Shown: positions 31,728 to 44,200, numbered from the stretch's first letter. The stretch is DNA of 64,000 nt from Bubalus kerabau (GCF_029407905.1 NC_073633.1:25806501-25870500); one strand, 5' to 3'. Notes: generated from the sequence alone by a model not told the origin. Translations and numbers: made by a program.

Positions 31728-32262
31728 TGATTACCCTAATCACCTCCTAACTGCTCTCTGCCTATAGATTTGCCCAATCCATTCCATCCTACTAAGCTGC
31801 CAGATCCAATCACTGTTCTGTTTAAAACTGCCGGATACTTTCAAGACAATTCACTGAGTATGGCACTAAAGCTCTTCGTGGTTTATGTTTCTTTTTACAC
31901 CTCTCAATGTTTGGTCAAGAGCGCAGTGCATTTCAGTCACACTGAATTTAAATCACACTCTCCCACCGGTGTGCCTTTTAAGCTATTGCCTTTGCTTGGC
32001 ATATTCTCCAGATTAACTTCTATTCGTCCTTTCAGACTCAGCTCAGAAATCACTTTCTCCAGATGCCAGTCTGGCCTGCCCACTGTGGGGCGCTCCCAGA
32101 GTAACTTTTCCATGTCACTGTCATGGCCCTGTCTCACTGTGTTCACCTCTCCCTCTAACCAGACTGGGACTACACTTTGCAATTTGGGCTTACCAGTCCT
32201 CCCACAGTGTCTGATATGTAGCAGGTGCTGGGTAGATATTTGATAAACAATGGAATAAGAAA
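31728..32262 (+). repeat. L2 LINE 3' region (ancient)
   Basis: Degenerate L2 3' consensus: CTTTGCTTGGCATATTCTCC, TTCAGACTCAGCTCAGAAATC and a terminal GTGTCTGATATGTAGCAGG…AGATATTTGATAAAC. The 157-codon open frame inside (31770-32243) is therefore repeat-derived. Confidence 0.72.
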
Positions 32263-32393
32263 GGAAATTATCAGGGAGAATCTTACCTTGCTTCAAGTCA
32301 CACTTTAGTACATTCAAACAGGAACTATATCTCAATTGGAGAAATCTAGGAATAAAATGAAGAATATTAGTGGTAGTGAAGAAGGAATTCATA

Positions 32394-32933
32394 GGGCCTG
32401 GACTCCATCTTAGGCCTGTTCATGCTGACCATGCTCGGCCACCTTTCCAATGGACTCTGAACTCTGTGTTTAGTGCCTATGAAAAGCAACAACAGAAGGA
32501 TAAGACCCCTTACAGACAGGGGAACCTTGAAGATCATATCTAGGTTACTCATTGCCTAAGAGAAAACATACACTAATCACCCCTTCCTCCAGACAGGCCA
32601 TAAATTTTTCTGTATCTATCGGAGTGTAACCTCGGGCTTATTGATTATTGGCTAATTGTTTGACTGTTTGAGCACATGAGCACAGAGCACGTGAATGATG
32701 GGGTTATTGGGATTGTATTTTCCTTGATTTATGTAAGTCTCAAGGAATTTGGGGTGGTGGGTTCAGACACGTGCACATGGGGTATAAAAGATTTTCACAA
32801 ATGCTGGTGGGGGTCCTTGGCTAAGAGGAGACTCTGCCTTGGGCCCGCTGGTATAATAAACTGCACTCCACTATCTGCATTGTCCTTCTGAGTGAGTTTG
32901 TTTCCTGGAACGCGTGGCTATAACAGTAGCACT
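32394..32933 (+). mobile_element. Solo ERV LTR (bovine BTLTR-like)
   Basis: Features of an LTR: starts TGGACTCCATCTTAGGCC, has a TATAAAA box at 32783-32789 and an AATAAA signal at 32855-32860 followed by GT-rich sequence, and ends near GCTATAACA. No gag/pol/env sequence follows, so it looks like a solo LTR. It also holds two CACGTG motifs. Boundaries approximate; TSD not clear. Confidence 0.7.
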
Positions 32934-33100
32934 AGGAACTATAGGAGAAGGAGCCATCTGATCATTATAATCAATCATCCAACAAGCCTTTCCTAAGCAA
33001 ATGCCAGGGGCCAAGCACTACTCTAGTCCCTGGGGACATGACAAGAGAGACTACAAAGTCATGGCTCTTTTGGAATCTATATTCTCCTAGGATACTGTGC

Positions 33101-33306
33101 TGTGCTATGCTTAATAGCTCAGTCGTGTCCAACTCTTTGTGACCCCATGGACAGTAGCTCGCCAGGCGCCCCTGTCCGTGAGATTTTCCAGGCAAGAATA
33201 CTGGAGTAGGTTGCCATGCACTCCTCCAGGAGACCTTCCCAACCCAGGGATTGAACCTAGGTCTCCCACATTTCTGGCAGATTCTTTACCATCTTAGCCA
33301 CCAGGC
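33101..33306 (-). mobile_element. Bov-tA SINE
   Basis: Antisense: GCTCAGTCGTGTCCAACTC, AAGAATACTGGAGTAGG, GATTCTTTACC, ending AGCCACCAGGC. Confidence 0.92.
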
Positions 33307-33359
33307 ACAGATCAAGGTGAGGTTAGGGATATAGTACAAAGATAAATTTTATCTTTCCC

Positions 33360-34450
33360 TTCAAAAAGCCTGTGACCTAGTAAGGGAATATATAGAGATA
33401 TAATTGCACACACAACAAAACAGAATATGTGATCATTCCAAAAACATTAATTTCCCTCCCAGTCGACAAATGTTATGGAACATCTATATTAGATACCATC
33501 AGTACATGGTAACAGATATGACTGTTGTCTTCAAGGCACTTCCAGTATGGTAGGAGACAAAGATGTTTTCTTAAACCTCATAAATAAATGTATTACTATT
33601 ATGTACTTTAAGTACTGTCATATAAATCAAAACACCAATAACTATGAGAGAATATAGTTTAGAAGGGCTTCCCTGAGGAAGTAGAGAATGCTATGAGAAC
33701 AAAAAAAGAGAGAGATCAGGACAATTTGGACAGTTTTCCTAGAGGAATGGGTATTTGAATGAGCTTTAATAGGGAAGTTTTATTCTGCAGAGATGGGAAG
33801 GAGGGGACTTCCAGGCAGAGAGGAACATCAGTAAACACATTAGTATGGGGAAGCACAGGCTGGTCTTGTGTGTCTAAAGGGAAGAGTGAATGGGACACCA
33901 AAAGGGAATGATGAGGAAAAGACAGTATTATGGGGAAAAGCTAGAGAGATTGATTGATTCCTCTATCCAAGAGTTTAGACTTTGTTAAGTTAGTGGTTCC
34001 CCCAACCAATAGTCATATCCATCTGAATTAAAAGCTCAGAGGGAATTTTGTGGGTGAGCTTCCATTGCAGGAAGTTGCCACCAGAAGATTCCATAGGAGA
34101 AGGCCTACCTTCCCTATGGCCAGTATTTTTTAATTTTAGAAGTTCCTGGGGTGATTGTGATGCTCACTCGGCCAACTTTAGGGACCACAACTTTATATAA
34201 TAGAGAACCACCAGAGGCTTTCAGCAGGATAGAAACATGATCAATCCCACGTTTTATGAAACATAACTTTGGGGACAGAATGAAGGATGGACGATCACAG
34301 ACGGGGGCTTAATTGGCAGGCTATGGCAATGGGACTGCAGAGAGATGAATAGTTCTGGAATAAGCCAACAACTGTGGGTAGTAAAACAGATGTGAAAGAA
34401 TTTTCAGAGGCGGAACAACAGGACTTGGTAACTAATTGGCTACGGGGTTA
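33360..34450 (+). repeat. Ancient mammalian repeat, first copy
   Basis: Matches a widespread mammalian non-coding consensus that I recognise but cannot name: GGGCTTCCCTGAGGAAGTAGAG (33666), TTCCAGGCAGAGAGGAACA, AGCAGGATAGAAACATGATC. Not coding. Confidence 0.45.
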
Positions 34451-34504
34451 AAAAGGGGGAGAGAAGGAAAAAGATTAAGGTGTTAGGCTTGGGTGATTGA
34501 AAGC

Positions 34505-34985
34505 ACAATGCTATGATAATGTTGCAGAGAAGAACATAATGGCCTGCCTCAAAGGATCCTGCCCCTCTGGGAACTGTTGAACTAAAGTACTTTTGTTCAG
34601 CCCAATAAGAGATAATCTGACCCTGCCCACCTGTGAATGGCTACCGAAAAAGAAGAGATTAACACACCCCTTTCCAAAGGCTGGCCCTTCCTAGAGATGT
34701 TTTGCAAGACTTAAGACCCTTCTTCTTTACTTCCTCACTGCTTCTCCCTCGATTCTGCCTTCAGACTTTAGGTCCTCATTGCTTCTCTCCCTCAGGCTCT
34801 ATTAAAAAAAAAAATGGCATCCAGGCCCCGACTAGATGATTATTTTGAGACATTAATCTGCCATCTTCTCAGTCAGCTGGCTTTCTGAATAAAGCCCTAT
34901 TCGTTGCCTCAACACCTTATTTCTCAGATTTATTGGCCTCTCACGTGGTGAACAGAGTGAGCTTGAACTCAGTAACAAAAACATG
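34505..34985 (+). mobile_element. Solo ERV LTR (class I-like)
   Basis: Begins TGCTATGATAATGTTGCAG, has pyrimidine-rich U3/R sequence and GAATAAAG (AATAAA at 34888-34893). The downstream CTCAGATTTATTGGCCTCTC…GAGCTTGAACTCAGTAACA is typical of gamma-type LTR 3' ends. No internal viral genes seen. Boundaries approximate. Confidence 0.6.
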
Positions 34986-35179
34986 ATACTGTGGCCATGA
35001 TGAAACGGGGAACGCAGGAGTTTGGTTTTGTCTGCGGAATGGAGAAGTGTCTGGTTTTGAACCCAGTGACTGTTACGACCTAATGGGCCTATTACCTGGC
35101 CTCAGAACGGGGTCCTGGTAATTATAATTTTGGGGGGAGTTTTCCTCTGTTCCTTGCATCACCTATGTTTATTATTGTC

Positions 35180-35780
35180 TATGGCTTTCATGCTGGAGCT
35201 TTCCTCAAATGTCCAGTGATCTTTTGTTGGCGGAGTCATGATGTTACAGGAAAATGGGGCAAGAGAGGCTGGTCAGGTCCCACGTCTCAGATGAGTCTCT
35301 GGAATGCACAGGCAAGTGAGGGTCCTGGCTTTGCCCAGCAAAGAATTCAAGAGCAAGCCATTGTAAAGTGAAAGCAGATTTCTTTAAGGGAGGGATACAC
35401 ACTCCAAGGGCTTCCCCGGTGGCTCAGCTGTAAAGAATTCATCTGCAATGCAGGAGACACAGGAGACTCAAGTTCAGTCCCTGGCTTGGGAAGATCCCCT
35501 GGAGGAGGACATGGCAACCCACTCCAGTATTCTTGCCAGAATTCCAGGCAACCCCCCGGGTGGGCTACAGTCCATGGGGTCACAAAGAGCCGGACACAAT
35601 TGAGTGACCCACACTTTCACGTTCAATGTATTACCAAGAGCGTACTCTGAACTTCAATGTCTACTGAAATTGAATCTTACACTATTTTCGACTTAGTAGG
35701 TTCTAATCATTTTTTGTTATCTCTTCAAGGGTTTTGTCATTCTTTTCAAGGTTGTGCCTTGCCCTCTTCCCTCCTGTTTC
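35180..35780 (-). mobile_element. ERV LTR fragment, antisense, split by a SINE
   Basis: GCCCAGCAAAGAATTCAAGA, CAAGCCATTGTAAAGTGAAA and GGATACACACTCC resemble the antisense of bovine ERV LTRs. A Bov-tA SINE divides it. Extent uncertain. Confidence 0.4.
35409..35625 (+). mobile_element. Bov-tA SINE
   Basis: GGGCTTCCCCGGTGGCTCAGC head, GATCCCCTGGAGGAGGACATG, ends CGGACACAATTGAGTGACCC. Confidence 0.93.
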
Positions 35781-35859
35781 ACAGGCAACCTAGCTGTACC
35801 TCACTTTAGCAGAACAGAGAAAGATATAAAGTATTGGCATCTAAGGTTCTTGTATTAGT

Positions 35860-36405
35860 CAAGGTTTCCCGAAGAAATAGAACCAGCAGAAGATATATAT
35901 AAAGTATATTAGATGGAGGTGGGAAGAGAGATTTATTTATAACAAATTAGCTTACTCAATACACAGGCTGGGAAGTCCCATGACCCTCTGTCTATAGGCT
36001 GGAGACTCAGGAAGCTGGTGGTGTAAGTCAGTCCACGTCCAAAAGTCAGGGAACCAGGGGAGCCAATGTTTTAAAAAATCCCAATCCAAGGGGTAGAGAA
36101 GATGAGATGACATGTCCCAACTCCAGCAGGCAGATAGGAAGCAGAAAGGAGTGAATTCCTTCTTCCTTCCTTTGCTTTTTTTTTTGTAATCAGGTCCTCA
36201 ACAGATTGGGTGATGCTCATTCACATGGGAAAGGGCAATTTACTTTAGAGTCAATTTACTTTAGGGTAATTTAGAGTTCATCGATTCAAATGCTAATCTC
36301 ATTCAGAAACACTCTTACACAAACCCAGAAATAATGCTTAATCTGGGCATGCCAGTCAAGTGGCCAGTCAAGTTGACCCCTTAAATTAATCATCACAGTC
36401 CCTGA
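35860..36405 (+). repeat. Old mammalian interspersed repeat
   Basis: TTGTATTAGTCAAGGTTTCC…GAAATAGAACCAGCAG near the left end and CAAGTTGACCCCTTAAATTA near the right match a common mammalian MER-class repeat. Exact family not assigned. Confidence 0.6.
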
Positions 36406-36427
36406 GGTCCTTGAAGGCAGATGGTCT

Positions 36428-36706
36428 CTTTTTTTAAGCATTTTTGTTTTTATTTTTAACTTGGTTTCTCCGCAGGCATTCTCTAGTTGCAGCGAGTGGG
36501 GGATACTCTAGTCGCAGTGCACAGACTTCTCATTGCAGTGGCTTCCCTTGTTGTTGAGCGTGGGCTCCAGAGCACAGGCTCAACAGTTGTGGCACATGGG
36601 CTTAGTTGCTCCAAAGCCTGTGGGATTTTCCTGGACCAGGGATTGAACCCCTGTCTCCTGCATTGGCAAGCAGAATCCTCACCACTGAGTCACCAGGGAA
36701 GCCCCA
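36428..36706 (-). mobile_element. CHR-type SINE, long form, with exact TSD
   Basis: Antisense full-length copy ending GTCACCAGGGAAGCCCCA. Flanked by an 11-bp duplication GCAGATGGTCT at 36417-36427 and 36707-36717. Confidence 0.94.
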
Positions 36707-37058
36707 GCAGATGGTCTTTGTTCCCAGTATCCAGCACAGTAAACAGCTGATAAATATGGGCTGACTATGCAAGTGACATTAATTGAGCACACCCCCATAT
36801 GTGTAATCCAACTTCTATTACAATTTATTTCTATATTAATCTGATTAATTGTGGAGTATTGAAAATTTCCTTAACAATCACATTCTCTTCCTATGGGCAG
36901 TATATTGCACATCAGTGATCTCTACACTGTAGCCTTTTAGACTTTTGTATTTCCTTTCCAGATTTGCTACACAATTGTAGTAGTAGTATAGGAAATGAGA
37001 GTTAATTATCATGATTTGGTAAAAAAAGAGGTAAGAAATTAAACCACATGTATATTTT

Positions 37059-37190
37059 TAATTTTGTATTTATTTATTGGCCATGCTGCATGGCATGTGG
37101 GATCTTAGTTCCCTGATCAGGAATCAAACCTGTGCCCCCTGCATGGAAAGCTTAGAGTCTTAAGCTGGATAACCAGGGAAGCCCCCAAGC
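37059..37190 (-). mobile_element. CHR-type SINE
   Basis: Antisense: ATTGGCCATGCTGCATGGC, GGGATCTTAGTTCCCTG, ends AACCAGGGAAGCCCC. Confidence 0.9.
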
Positions 37191-37763
37191 TGGATTTTTA
37201 AAAATTGCTCTTAAGTTTAGTTTTTGGTATTCCCACAATTAAACATTTTCAGATGCAAAACCTGGAAGGGGATACTCTTCATAAAATCTCCTTTGGAACT
37301 TAAAATTTAGATTTCAACAATTAGTAGTAAATGGTTAACATTTATCTTGAAAATATACCTTCACTCTCCTAACTGATTCAAAATGCAATCAGTATTAAAT
37401 AAATATGAATTTTTATAGATCAATACAAGCCTTTATTATTATATGTAATAAAGAACATATTCTATAGTTTATATACATATAATTAACATTTGTTTAATTG
37501 GGATCAGATGAAACATTTTAAAACTTAAAAATGTGTTGGAGAATGTTCTCTCTCTTCTTTTTGTAAATTTATTTTTAATTGGAGGATAATTGCTTTACAA
37601 TACTGTGTTGGTTTTTGCTGTACAACAAATATGTATTTATTGAATTCCTTCTATATGCCTAGTACTACTCTGGGCATTAGGGAGATAATGATAATCTACC
37701 AAAGGTTGTGTTTGCTTCTTATTATGGAAAAATGTAAATATATACAAAGCTAGAGAATATAGT
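37191..37763. other. Intergenic DNA with a short L1 3'-end piece
   Basis: 37550-37626 resembles an antisense L1 3' UTR end (TTTTTAATTGGAGGATAATTG…TACAATACTGTG). The rest is AT-rich with no recognised feature. Confidence 0.5.
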
Positions 37764-37972
37764 GGGCTTCCCTGGCGGCTCAGTGGTAAAGAATCCACCT
37801 GTCAATGCATGGGACATGAGTTCTAACCCTAGGTCGGCAAGATCCCCTAGAGAAGGAAATGGCAACCCACTCCAGTATTCTTGCCTGGGAAACCTCAGGA
37901 GCCTGGCAGGCTACAACCCATGAGGTCGCAAAAGAGTCAGACACAACTTAGCAACTGAACAACAACCACAGA
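37764..37972 (+). mobile_element. Bov-tA SINE
   Basis: GGGCTTCCCTGGCGGCTCAG head, TAAAGAATCCACCTGTCAATG, GGCAACCCACTCCAGTATTC, ends GACACAACTTAGCAACTGA. Confidence 0.94.
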
Positions 37973-38259
37973 AGATATTATAAAGGACTCCTATCTACCC
38001 ATCACCCAGCTTAAACAATATCAACTCATAGCCTTCTTTCATTGACAGGCTACCTCTCCATTCCCTCTCATATTACTTAGAAGCAAACCCAAGACATCAT
38101 ACTGTTTCATCCATATTGGTATACAACTCTAAATAGCCATGATATACAATTATATATTCATTATAACCATAATATCATTTTCCCACCTAAAAATTTAAAA
38201 ATCCAATAATCTGTAGCTTACATTTTAACAGGGGAAACAAGGAAAAAATAAGCAAAAAA

Positions 38260-39700
38260 TATTAGGTAATAATGACAACAAATAATGCCCAGGTGATGGG
38301 ATAAAGACTGATTTTTCTATTGGGTGATCAGAGAAATCCTGCAAGGTGGCATTTGATGATGGATGAGCATAACAGGAGGGGGCAAAGCACAGGACTGTCT
38401 AGAGGAGGAGTCTTCCTCACTGAAGCTCCAGCCAATGTAAAGATCTGAGGCGGAGCTCAGTGTTCAAAGAACAGGAAAGAGGCCTAGGAGTCCAGGAGGA
38501 CTAAGTGGAAGGAAGAGTACAAGGATATGATTTTGGAATGCTCACCTGAGGCCATGAGAAAGGACTTCAGACCTGACTCTAACCAGGTGGGATGGGCAGC
38601 CTTTGGAGGATTCTGAGCAGGGGAGAGATATGACTTGACTTATGATTATAGAGGAGCATTCTGGTTGCTCTGTTAAGAAGGATGTATAGCAGGACATTTT
38701 AGGAGAACAAGTGTCTGAAACAGGGAGCCCAACTAGGAAATGATTGAAACAGTCCAGGTGAGAGCTGGTGAGAAGGTCATAAAGGTCATAATGAATTAGG
38801 GTAGTAGCAGTGAAGATGGTAAGAAATAAGTCATTTCTCAGTAAATTTAAATTGACAGCTAATAGAATTGGTTGATAAACCAGATGTAGAGTAAATGATA
38901 AGAGACAAGGTAAGTCAAGGTTAACTCCAAAATGTTTGGCCTGACCAAGGAGTGCCATTTACTAAAGTGAGGAATACTGGAGGAAGCACAGGTTTGAAGT
39001 AATTGGGCATGTTAAGTTTGAGATGCCTATTACACACACATCCAAGAAAGACATCAAGTTGATAGATAGCTAATTTCAGAGTTTCTGGGAGAGATGAGGG
39101 CTGGATCTATAAATCTGGGAAATACCAGTGTGTAGATGCTACTGAAAGTCACGGGACTGAACGAGAACACCCAGGTAGTGAGGGAAGATGGAGAAAAGGA
39201 GAGATTGGGAAGAAAAAAGGATCCGGCTGAGGAGCCTAAGAGGCCAATGAGGTAGAGGAAAGCCAGAAGAGTGGATGCCAGGAGCCAGGGCTGCTGTGAG
39301 ATGAGTAGGCTGGAGACTGAGAAATGCCTATTAGATTGGATTCTGTGGTGGCTACCTGTGACCTTGGCAGATGGCTTCATCGTGTGAATAAAGACAAAAG
39401 CTTAAGGGTAGTGGACTCAAGCATGAATGGAGGTGAAGAAGTGAAAACAGGGAGCAGAGAAGTGGCGTGGCAGCTGAAGAGGGAAGTAAAGACAAGGGAG
39501 GTTCTGTTAGTTTTGTATTTTTTAAACTGAAGTTATTACAGCACGTTTGCATGCTGATAGGAATGATCCAGGAGAGAGTAAAAAACATGATTCTGGAAAG
39601 AGAGGAGTAATTGCAGGAGCAAAATTCCTGAGTGGGTAAGAAAGGACAGAGAAGCTAGTACACAAGTCAGGGAGATACCCAGGAACACACCACATCCATT
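38260..39700 (+). repeat. Ancient mammalian repeat, second copy
   Basis: Same unnamed family as 33360-34450: GAGCAGGGGAGAGATATGAC, ATTCTGGTTGCTCTG, AACAGTCCAGGTGAGAGC, GTTAAGTTTGAGATGCC. The minus-strand open frame 38542-38958 lies inside it and is not a gene. Confidence 0.5.
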
Positions 39701-40069
39701 TCTACAGGAGAGGAGGTCGAGTATGCAGGGAAAGATACAGGCACTTGGACAGATTTAGTGGTTGGAGGACATGGCCATTCTCTTCTATTGTCTCACCATG
39801 AAACAACAGGCAAGGATGTCAACTGAAAGTGAGGATTTGGGAGATGGTTTTGGTTTGCAGCAAGCAGGAGATAAACGCAAGAGGCAATGACTATGGGACT
39901 ACGGTAGGGCAGTGTGGAAGGCCTGCTTGAGATGTGTGCTCCGTGAGAAATGGTCTTTAAGTCCAACTTGGATGGTGTTGTTCCCCTCTTTCCACAATCC
40001 AGTACCTCTCCCAGCACTGAGGACTATATCTTGCTACAATTAGTCAGCACATCGGTTCATTTGTTATTT

Positions 40070-40210
40070 TATAATTTATTATTCATTAATGCATATCATC
40101 ATTCATTCACTGAATCCTATTTATTGAGTGCCAGGCACCACTTAAGGCAGTAGGGCTACCTCAGTTGAACAAAACAAACCTCTGCCCTCAGAGAACTTCT
40201 CTTCCATATC
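40070..40210 (-). repeat. L2/MIR-like 3' end
   Basis: Plus strand ATTCATTCACTG…TTATTGAGTGCCAGGCACCA…CTCTGCCCTCAGAGAA is a standard antisense L2/MIR-type end. Confidence 0.6.
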
Positions 40211-41043
40211 TTAAAAGACAAGAGCCCTCATCTTTGGTAAATACAACTCCTCAGTGAAAACCAGTGAGGAGGTGGAAGTTTCATATTTAAGTACTCAAAA
40301 CTAAAGTCACCTAAATCCTAAAAAGAAGAATACCAAGGTGCCATGATAGATGTGGCCAGTAAAGGAGTGAAGGACATGCAGTCTGCCTCGGGGAGTGCAT
40401 CTTTCTTTCTTTCCCACTGGTGCTGGGCTAGTTCCATGGAAAGCAGCCAAGTGCAGCAGACAGAAGAGTAATATGCTGGAATTTTTATCTCTAGTGTCAG
40501 AGCAAGGATCCATCATTATCTCCAGAAAAGCATGAATTAATGGACCATCATAACAAAACAGGGTCTGCTCCATCCAAATTCTCAGGACTACATAAACCCC
40601 GGGAGATATAAGTTCCTTTCAATTTAGGAATATGTCTGAAAGGCAAACAGAGCATACCCTTGAAAGGGCTTAACTGAGGGCATCTCCTCACTCCACCTTC
40701 CTTTTTTCTTACCTGTTTTGGCCTTTTCTTCCTTCCTCCTTCTTCTTTACTAATTTTCATCTGCTTTCCATTTTTAATGAAACAAAGGCTCTTAGAACCA
40801 CTAGCTCAGAAAGCCACTGTTTCACTATAGGCTGGTCGCTGGGATTCTAGGAAGAAAGCCGGCTTTAAGTGAAATCATGGCTCCCTTCTGACTTTGAGCA
40901 GGAAGGTGCGAGAAGAGTGGATTGGGAGCATGGACTGTGAGTTCCCTCCAGAAAGAGATTTGGATCCTCTTTTAGTGACCTCAGACTTCACAGCTCTAGT
41001 ACAAGGAACAAAAATAAAATGCTTGTCCAGAAAAAGAAGTCAA
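40211..41043. other. Intergenic DNA, no feature recognised
   Basis: Unique-looking non-coding sequence; short open frames only. Confidence 0.35.
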
Positions 41044-41160
41044 GGGAATTCCCTGGTGGTCCAGTGGTCCAGTGGCTTTCACTGCCAGGGCCTAGGTTTG
41101 AACCCTGGCCATGGAACTGAAATCATGAAAGCCATGAAACAAGGCAAAAAAAAAAAAAGC
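41044..41160 (+). mobile_element. CHR-type SINE
   Basis: GGGAATTCCCTGGTGGTCCAG with an internal duplication of GGTCCAGTGG, and GGTTTGAACCCTGGCC; ends in a 13-A run. Confidence 0.88.
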
Positions 41161-41542
41161 CAGAAATGGAGTGAATGTGCTTTGTGCTCTACTCCTCTGC
41201 ATTAACAGTTACTTCTTATCTGTTGTTTTGAAAGCAGAATACTGAAACATGACAGTGCTTCTGTTCCACTATTACACAAGTAGCGTGCCCCCATGCTATA
41301 CCCCTCTTTGTACAGTAGATGTCAGCCTCACACAGCCTTTCTCTTCCTAACTACAGATTCCTAAGAAAACTACCCTCTTACCCACCCTTTCCCTGGGTAA
41401 AAAGATTAATTTCTTCTCATCTCAAGCATGAAAAACAATAGTAAACAGTGACCCAGTAAACAGTGATTCTGGAAATAGAGTTGTATTAAAGTACCTGGAA
41501 AGGACTGTGGGACTACGGGAAAAGGGTACAAGTAGAGGGGTA

Positions 41543-41818
41543 GCTGCTGCTGCTGCTAAGTCGCTTCAGTCGTGTCCAACTCTGTGCGAGCCCAGACACA
41601 GCAGCCCACCAGGCTCCCCCTGTTCCTGGGACTCTCCAGGAAAGAACACTGGAGTGGGTTGCCATTTCCTTCTCCAATGCATGAAAGTGAAAAGTGAAAG
41701 GGAAGTCACTCAGTCATGTCCGACTCTTAGTGACCCCATGGACTGCAGCCCACCAGGCTCCTCCATCCATGGGATTTTCCAGGCAAGAGTACTGGAGTCG
41801 GGTGCCATTGCCTTCTCC
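41543..41818 (-). mobile_element. Bov-A2 SINE with exact TSD
   Basis: (CTG)4-like start, two monomers joined by GAAAGTGAAAAGTGAAAGGG, ends CCTTCTCC. Exact 12-bp duplication AGTAGAGGGGTA at 41531-41542 and 41819-41830. Confidence 0.96.
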
Positions 41819-41830
41819 AGTAGAGGGGTA

Positions 41831-44200
41831 GGGGACAGGTTAAAACCTGTGGGTCTCACTGAACAAATATCAGGTGTGATATCAAAGTGGGGCTCTAGCA
41901 CATTTATGATATCAACTCAAGAAGATTTGGACATGGCCCTGATCAAAGGTCTTCGTCTCCCTCAGGTGGAAGAAGCTGAGGAATCAGCAAGTAGCTGCAG
42001 TGTCCTGGGAAAAGATCTCAATGTAAACCATTGATATCCTGTCTGTCCAAAGGTGCCCTATCTTTGTCCTCAGATAAGACATTTCTCCGAGCCTCAGCTT
42101 TCTAATCTTTAAAAGAGGAAAAAATAATAGTCTTATCTACCCATAGTATTTAATGAGAAAAAAATCAAGATATTGTGCAGAAAACAGTTTGTAGATAATA
42201 TATTATTTAAATATGGATAGTAGATTTAAAGTTATAAAGGCAAATGTACATTAGTTATGAATAAAGAAGAATTCAGTGCTCAAAATTGAACCTTCAGTTA
42301 ATTATTCTTACAGATTTTTCCCAACATATCACAGGAAGAATCTTTCTCGCCTGACTTCCACGTTAGCCATGTGGAATTTTGACACACTTAGGATTTATTT
42401 CACAAAAAGATCCCAACCTGGAGGGAGCCATATAATATGCATGAATGGTCTTGTGGAGGGAGAAGGGGTAGAGATTCCTTTTCTAGCTTTTACATTATAC
42501 CATTAGTAGACAATCATAAGCCACTTACAAACTTCAAGTGCAAAAGAAATAGAAATATTAATCTTCAACAACCCTTTCTTTCCAATTGGGGGTGCTTAAT
42601 TGCATTCCACGCTTGTATTTGATCCCATTCCTCTCTTAGCTTCTTAGTTCATAAATTGAGATGGCTAAAGCTTACCATATTGTGGTCAGTTAGCACCAGT
42701 TTAGGCAAGAGACCTTGAATTAATCACATTCTTATTTTATCTCATACTAAATCTACACATTTTGAATGGAAACATTACTGAAAGAATTCATATTTGAGAG
42801 CAGAAAGACTGTTTTATACCTTGATGTTGAAATTTGAGTAGAAGTTTCCAAATGAAATTATTGATGCTCTCCAATGTCATGAGGAAAGGCCAAAAGCAAT
42901 TCAAATTTTTTTCATTTCTCATGACTCATCCCCTCCTGTGGAGTTTTGGGCTATATATTCCCTGCCTTGTCTGTTCATCTGCTCCTTTTGTTAAGAAAAA
43001 AATCCTTTTTGCATCACCACCCCCCACCTTATTTTTTTTATTTTTTTTTTTTTGCTGAGGCTTTCAATTTATTGTATCATGAACTGCAGAAGGAGAAGCA
43101 GTTGAACTCTCAACCTTTGAAACCTCTTAATACTTGCTGAGTGGTTAAGGGGAGAAGTAGAAAAGATTGTTGATTGGACTTTACCCCATTTGGAAAAGAC
43201 CTTCCTACAACAGCTCAACCATCCCCACTTTAAGGAATTAAGTATTTACTTTTCTTAAAACCCAAAATCTTTTGGAACATTCTGCAGAAAGTGAGGCCAA
43301 ATTTCCACACTTAGTGACAACTTGGGAACTTTCTTTTTTAGACCCACTTTAAACTCAAGTGCTTTTGCATAATGTATGTAACACATATTCAAAATAATTT
43401 CATTTTAGATTTATACTTTTGTCTGCTATATTGCTTTCTGCTGTTTTTTCAGAGTACTTTGCAATTATAAATAGACATCATTGCTCTCACCTCAGGCAGG
43501 AGTTTCTGGGTAGAATTCTTCACAGAAGACTAGATACAATATCAATATGGAAGTAAGTCATCGTTTAACATCAACAATCTGCTTCATGATCAGAGAGGTG
43601 CTGATAACTCCCCACCTCCTCTCTGGTCTGCCTTTCTAATAATTTCATTATGCAAAAATATAATTTTAGAAGCTATAAAAGGCCCCATTCCACTGGATTT
43701 TGTGTCATTTTTTTCCTGGGACCAGGGTTGAGGTTTGTTTTTTTTTCTGTTTCATCTAACACTAAATATTAGTAAGAGATACTTCTGTTTCCACTGTACT
43801 CTTCAAGGCTGCTCACAATTATACTAAATGAACTTCTTTTCCATTAGTCTTAATTCCTTCCACTCCCCTTCCCCACCCCCGATTTCCTCCTATTTTCAGA
43901 TACTTGAAGATAACGTCCCTACTGCCTTCTCTCCTTCAAATCTTCCAGACATAAATATTTTAATACATTCGCCAGTGTATTTCTGATAGCATTGAAGTGT
44001 GTGCACAACCGGTCCCTTATTTATAAAGCCCACGTCTGCTGAATGACCTGTAATGCTATACCAGCTCCTGGACTCTCCCGAACAGTCGACCTGGGAGGAT
44101 TTTACTTCCACTACTTACAAAGAGAAAGATGGAGACAAGGGAGAAGATCGACTAAAGCGAAATCTTTTCATCCATCTTGTCGGTGATCTTTGGGGACTGT
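41831..44200. other. Upstream flank of SLC7A8, mostly unique DNA
   Basis: No exon recognised. A T-rich run lies at about 43029-43054. Sequence becomes more GC-rich from about 44040 toward the SLC7A8 promoter. Several open frames of 60-90 codons have no recognisable motif. Confidence 0.4.

Noticed and set aside
31770..32392. Two open frames of 150-157 codons on opposite strands
   Set aside because: They lie in an L2 LINE 3' remnant and have no known domain.
38542..38958. 138-codon minus-strand open frame
   Set aside because: It falls in an old mammalian repeat, and the residue pattern is not protein-like beyond chance.
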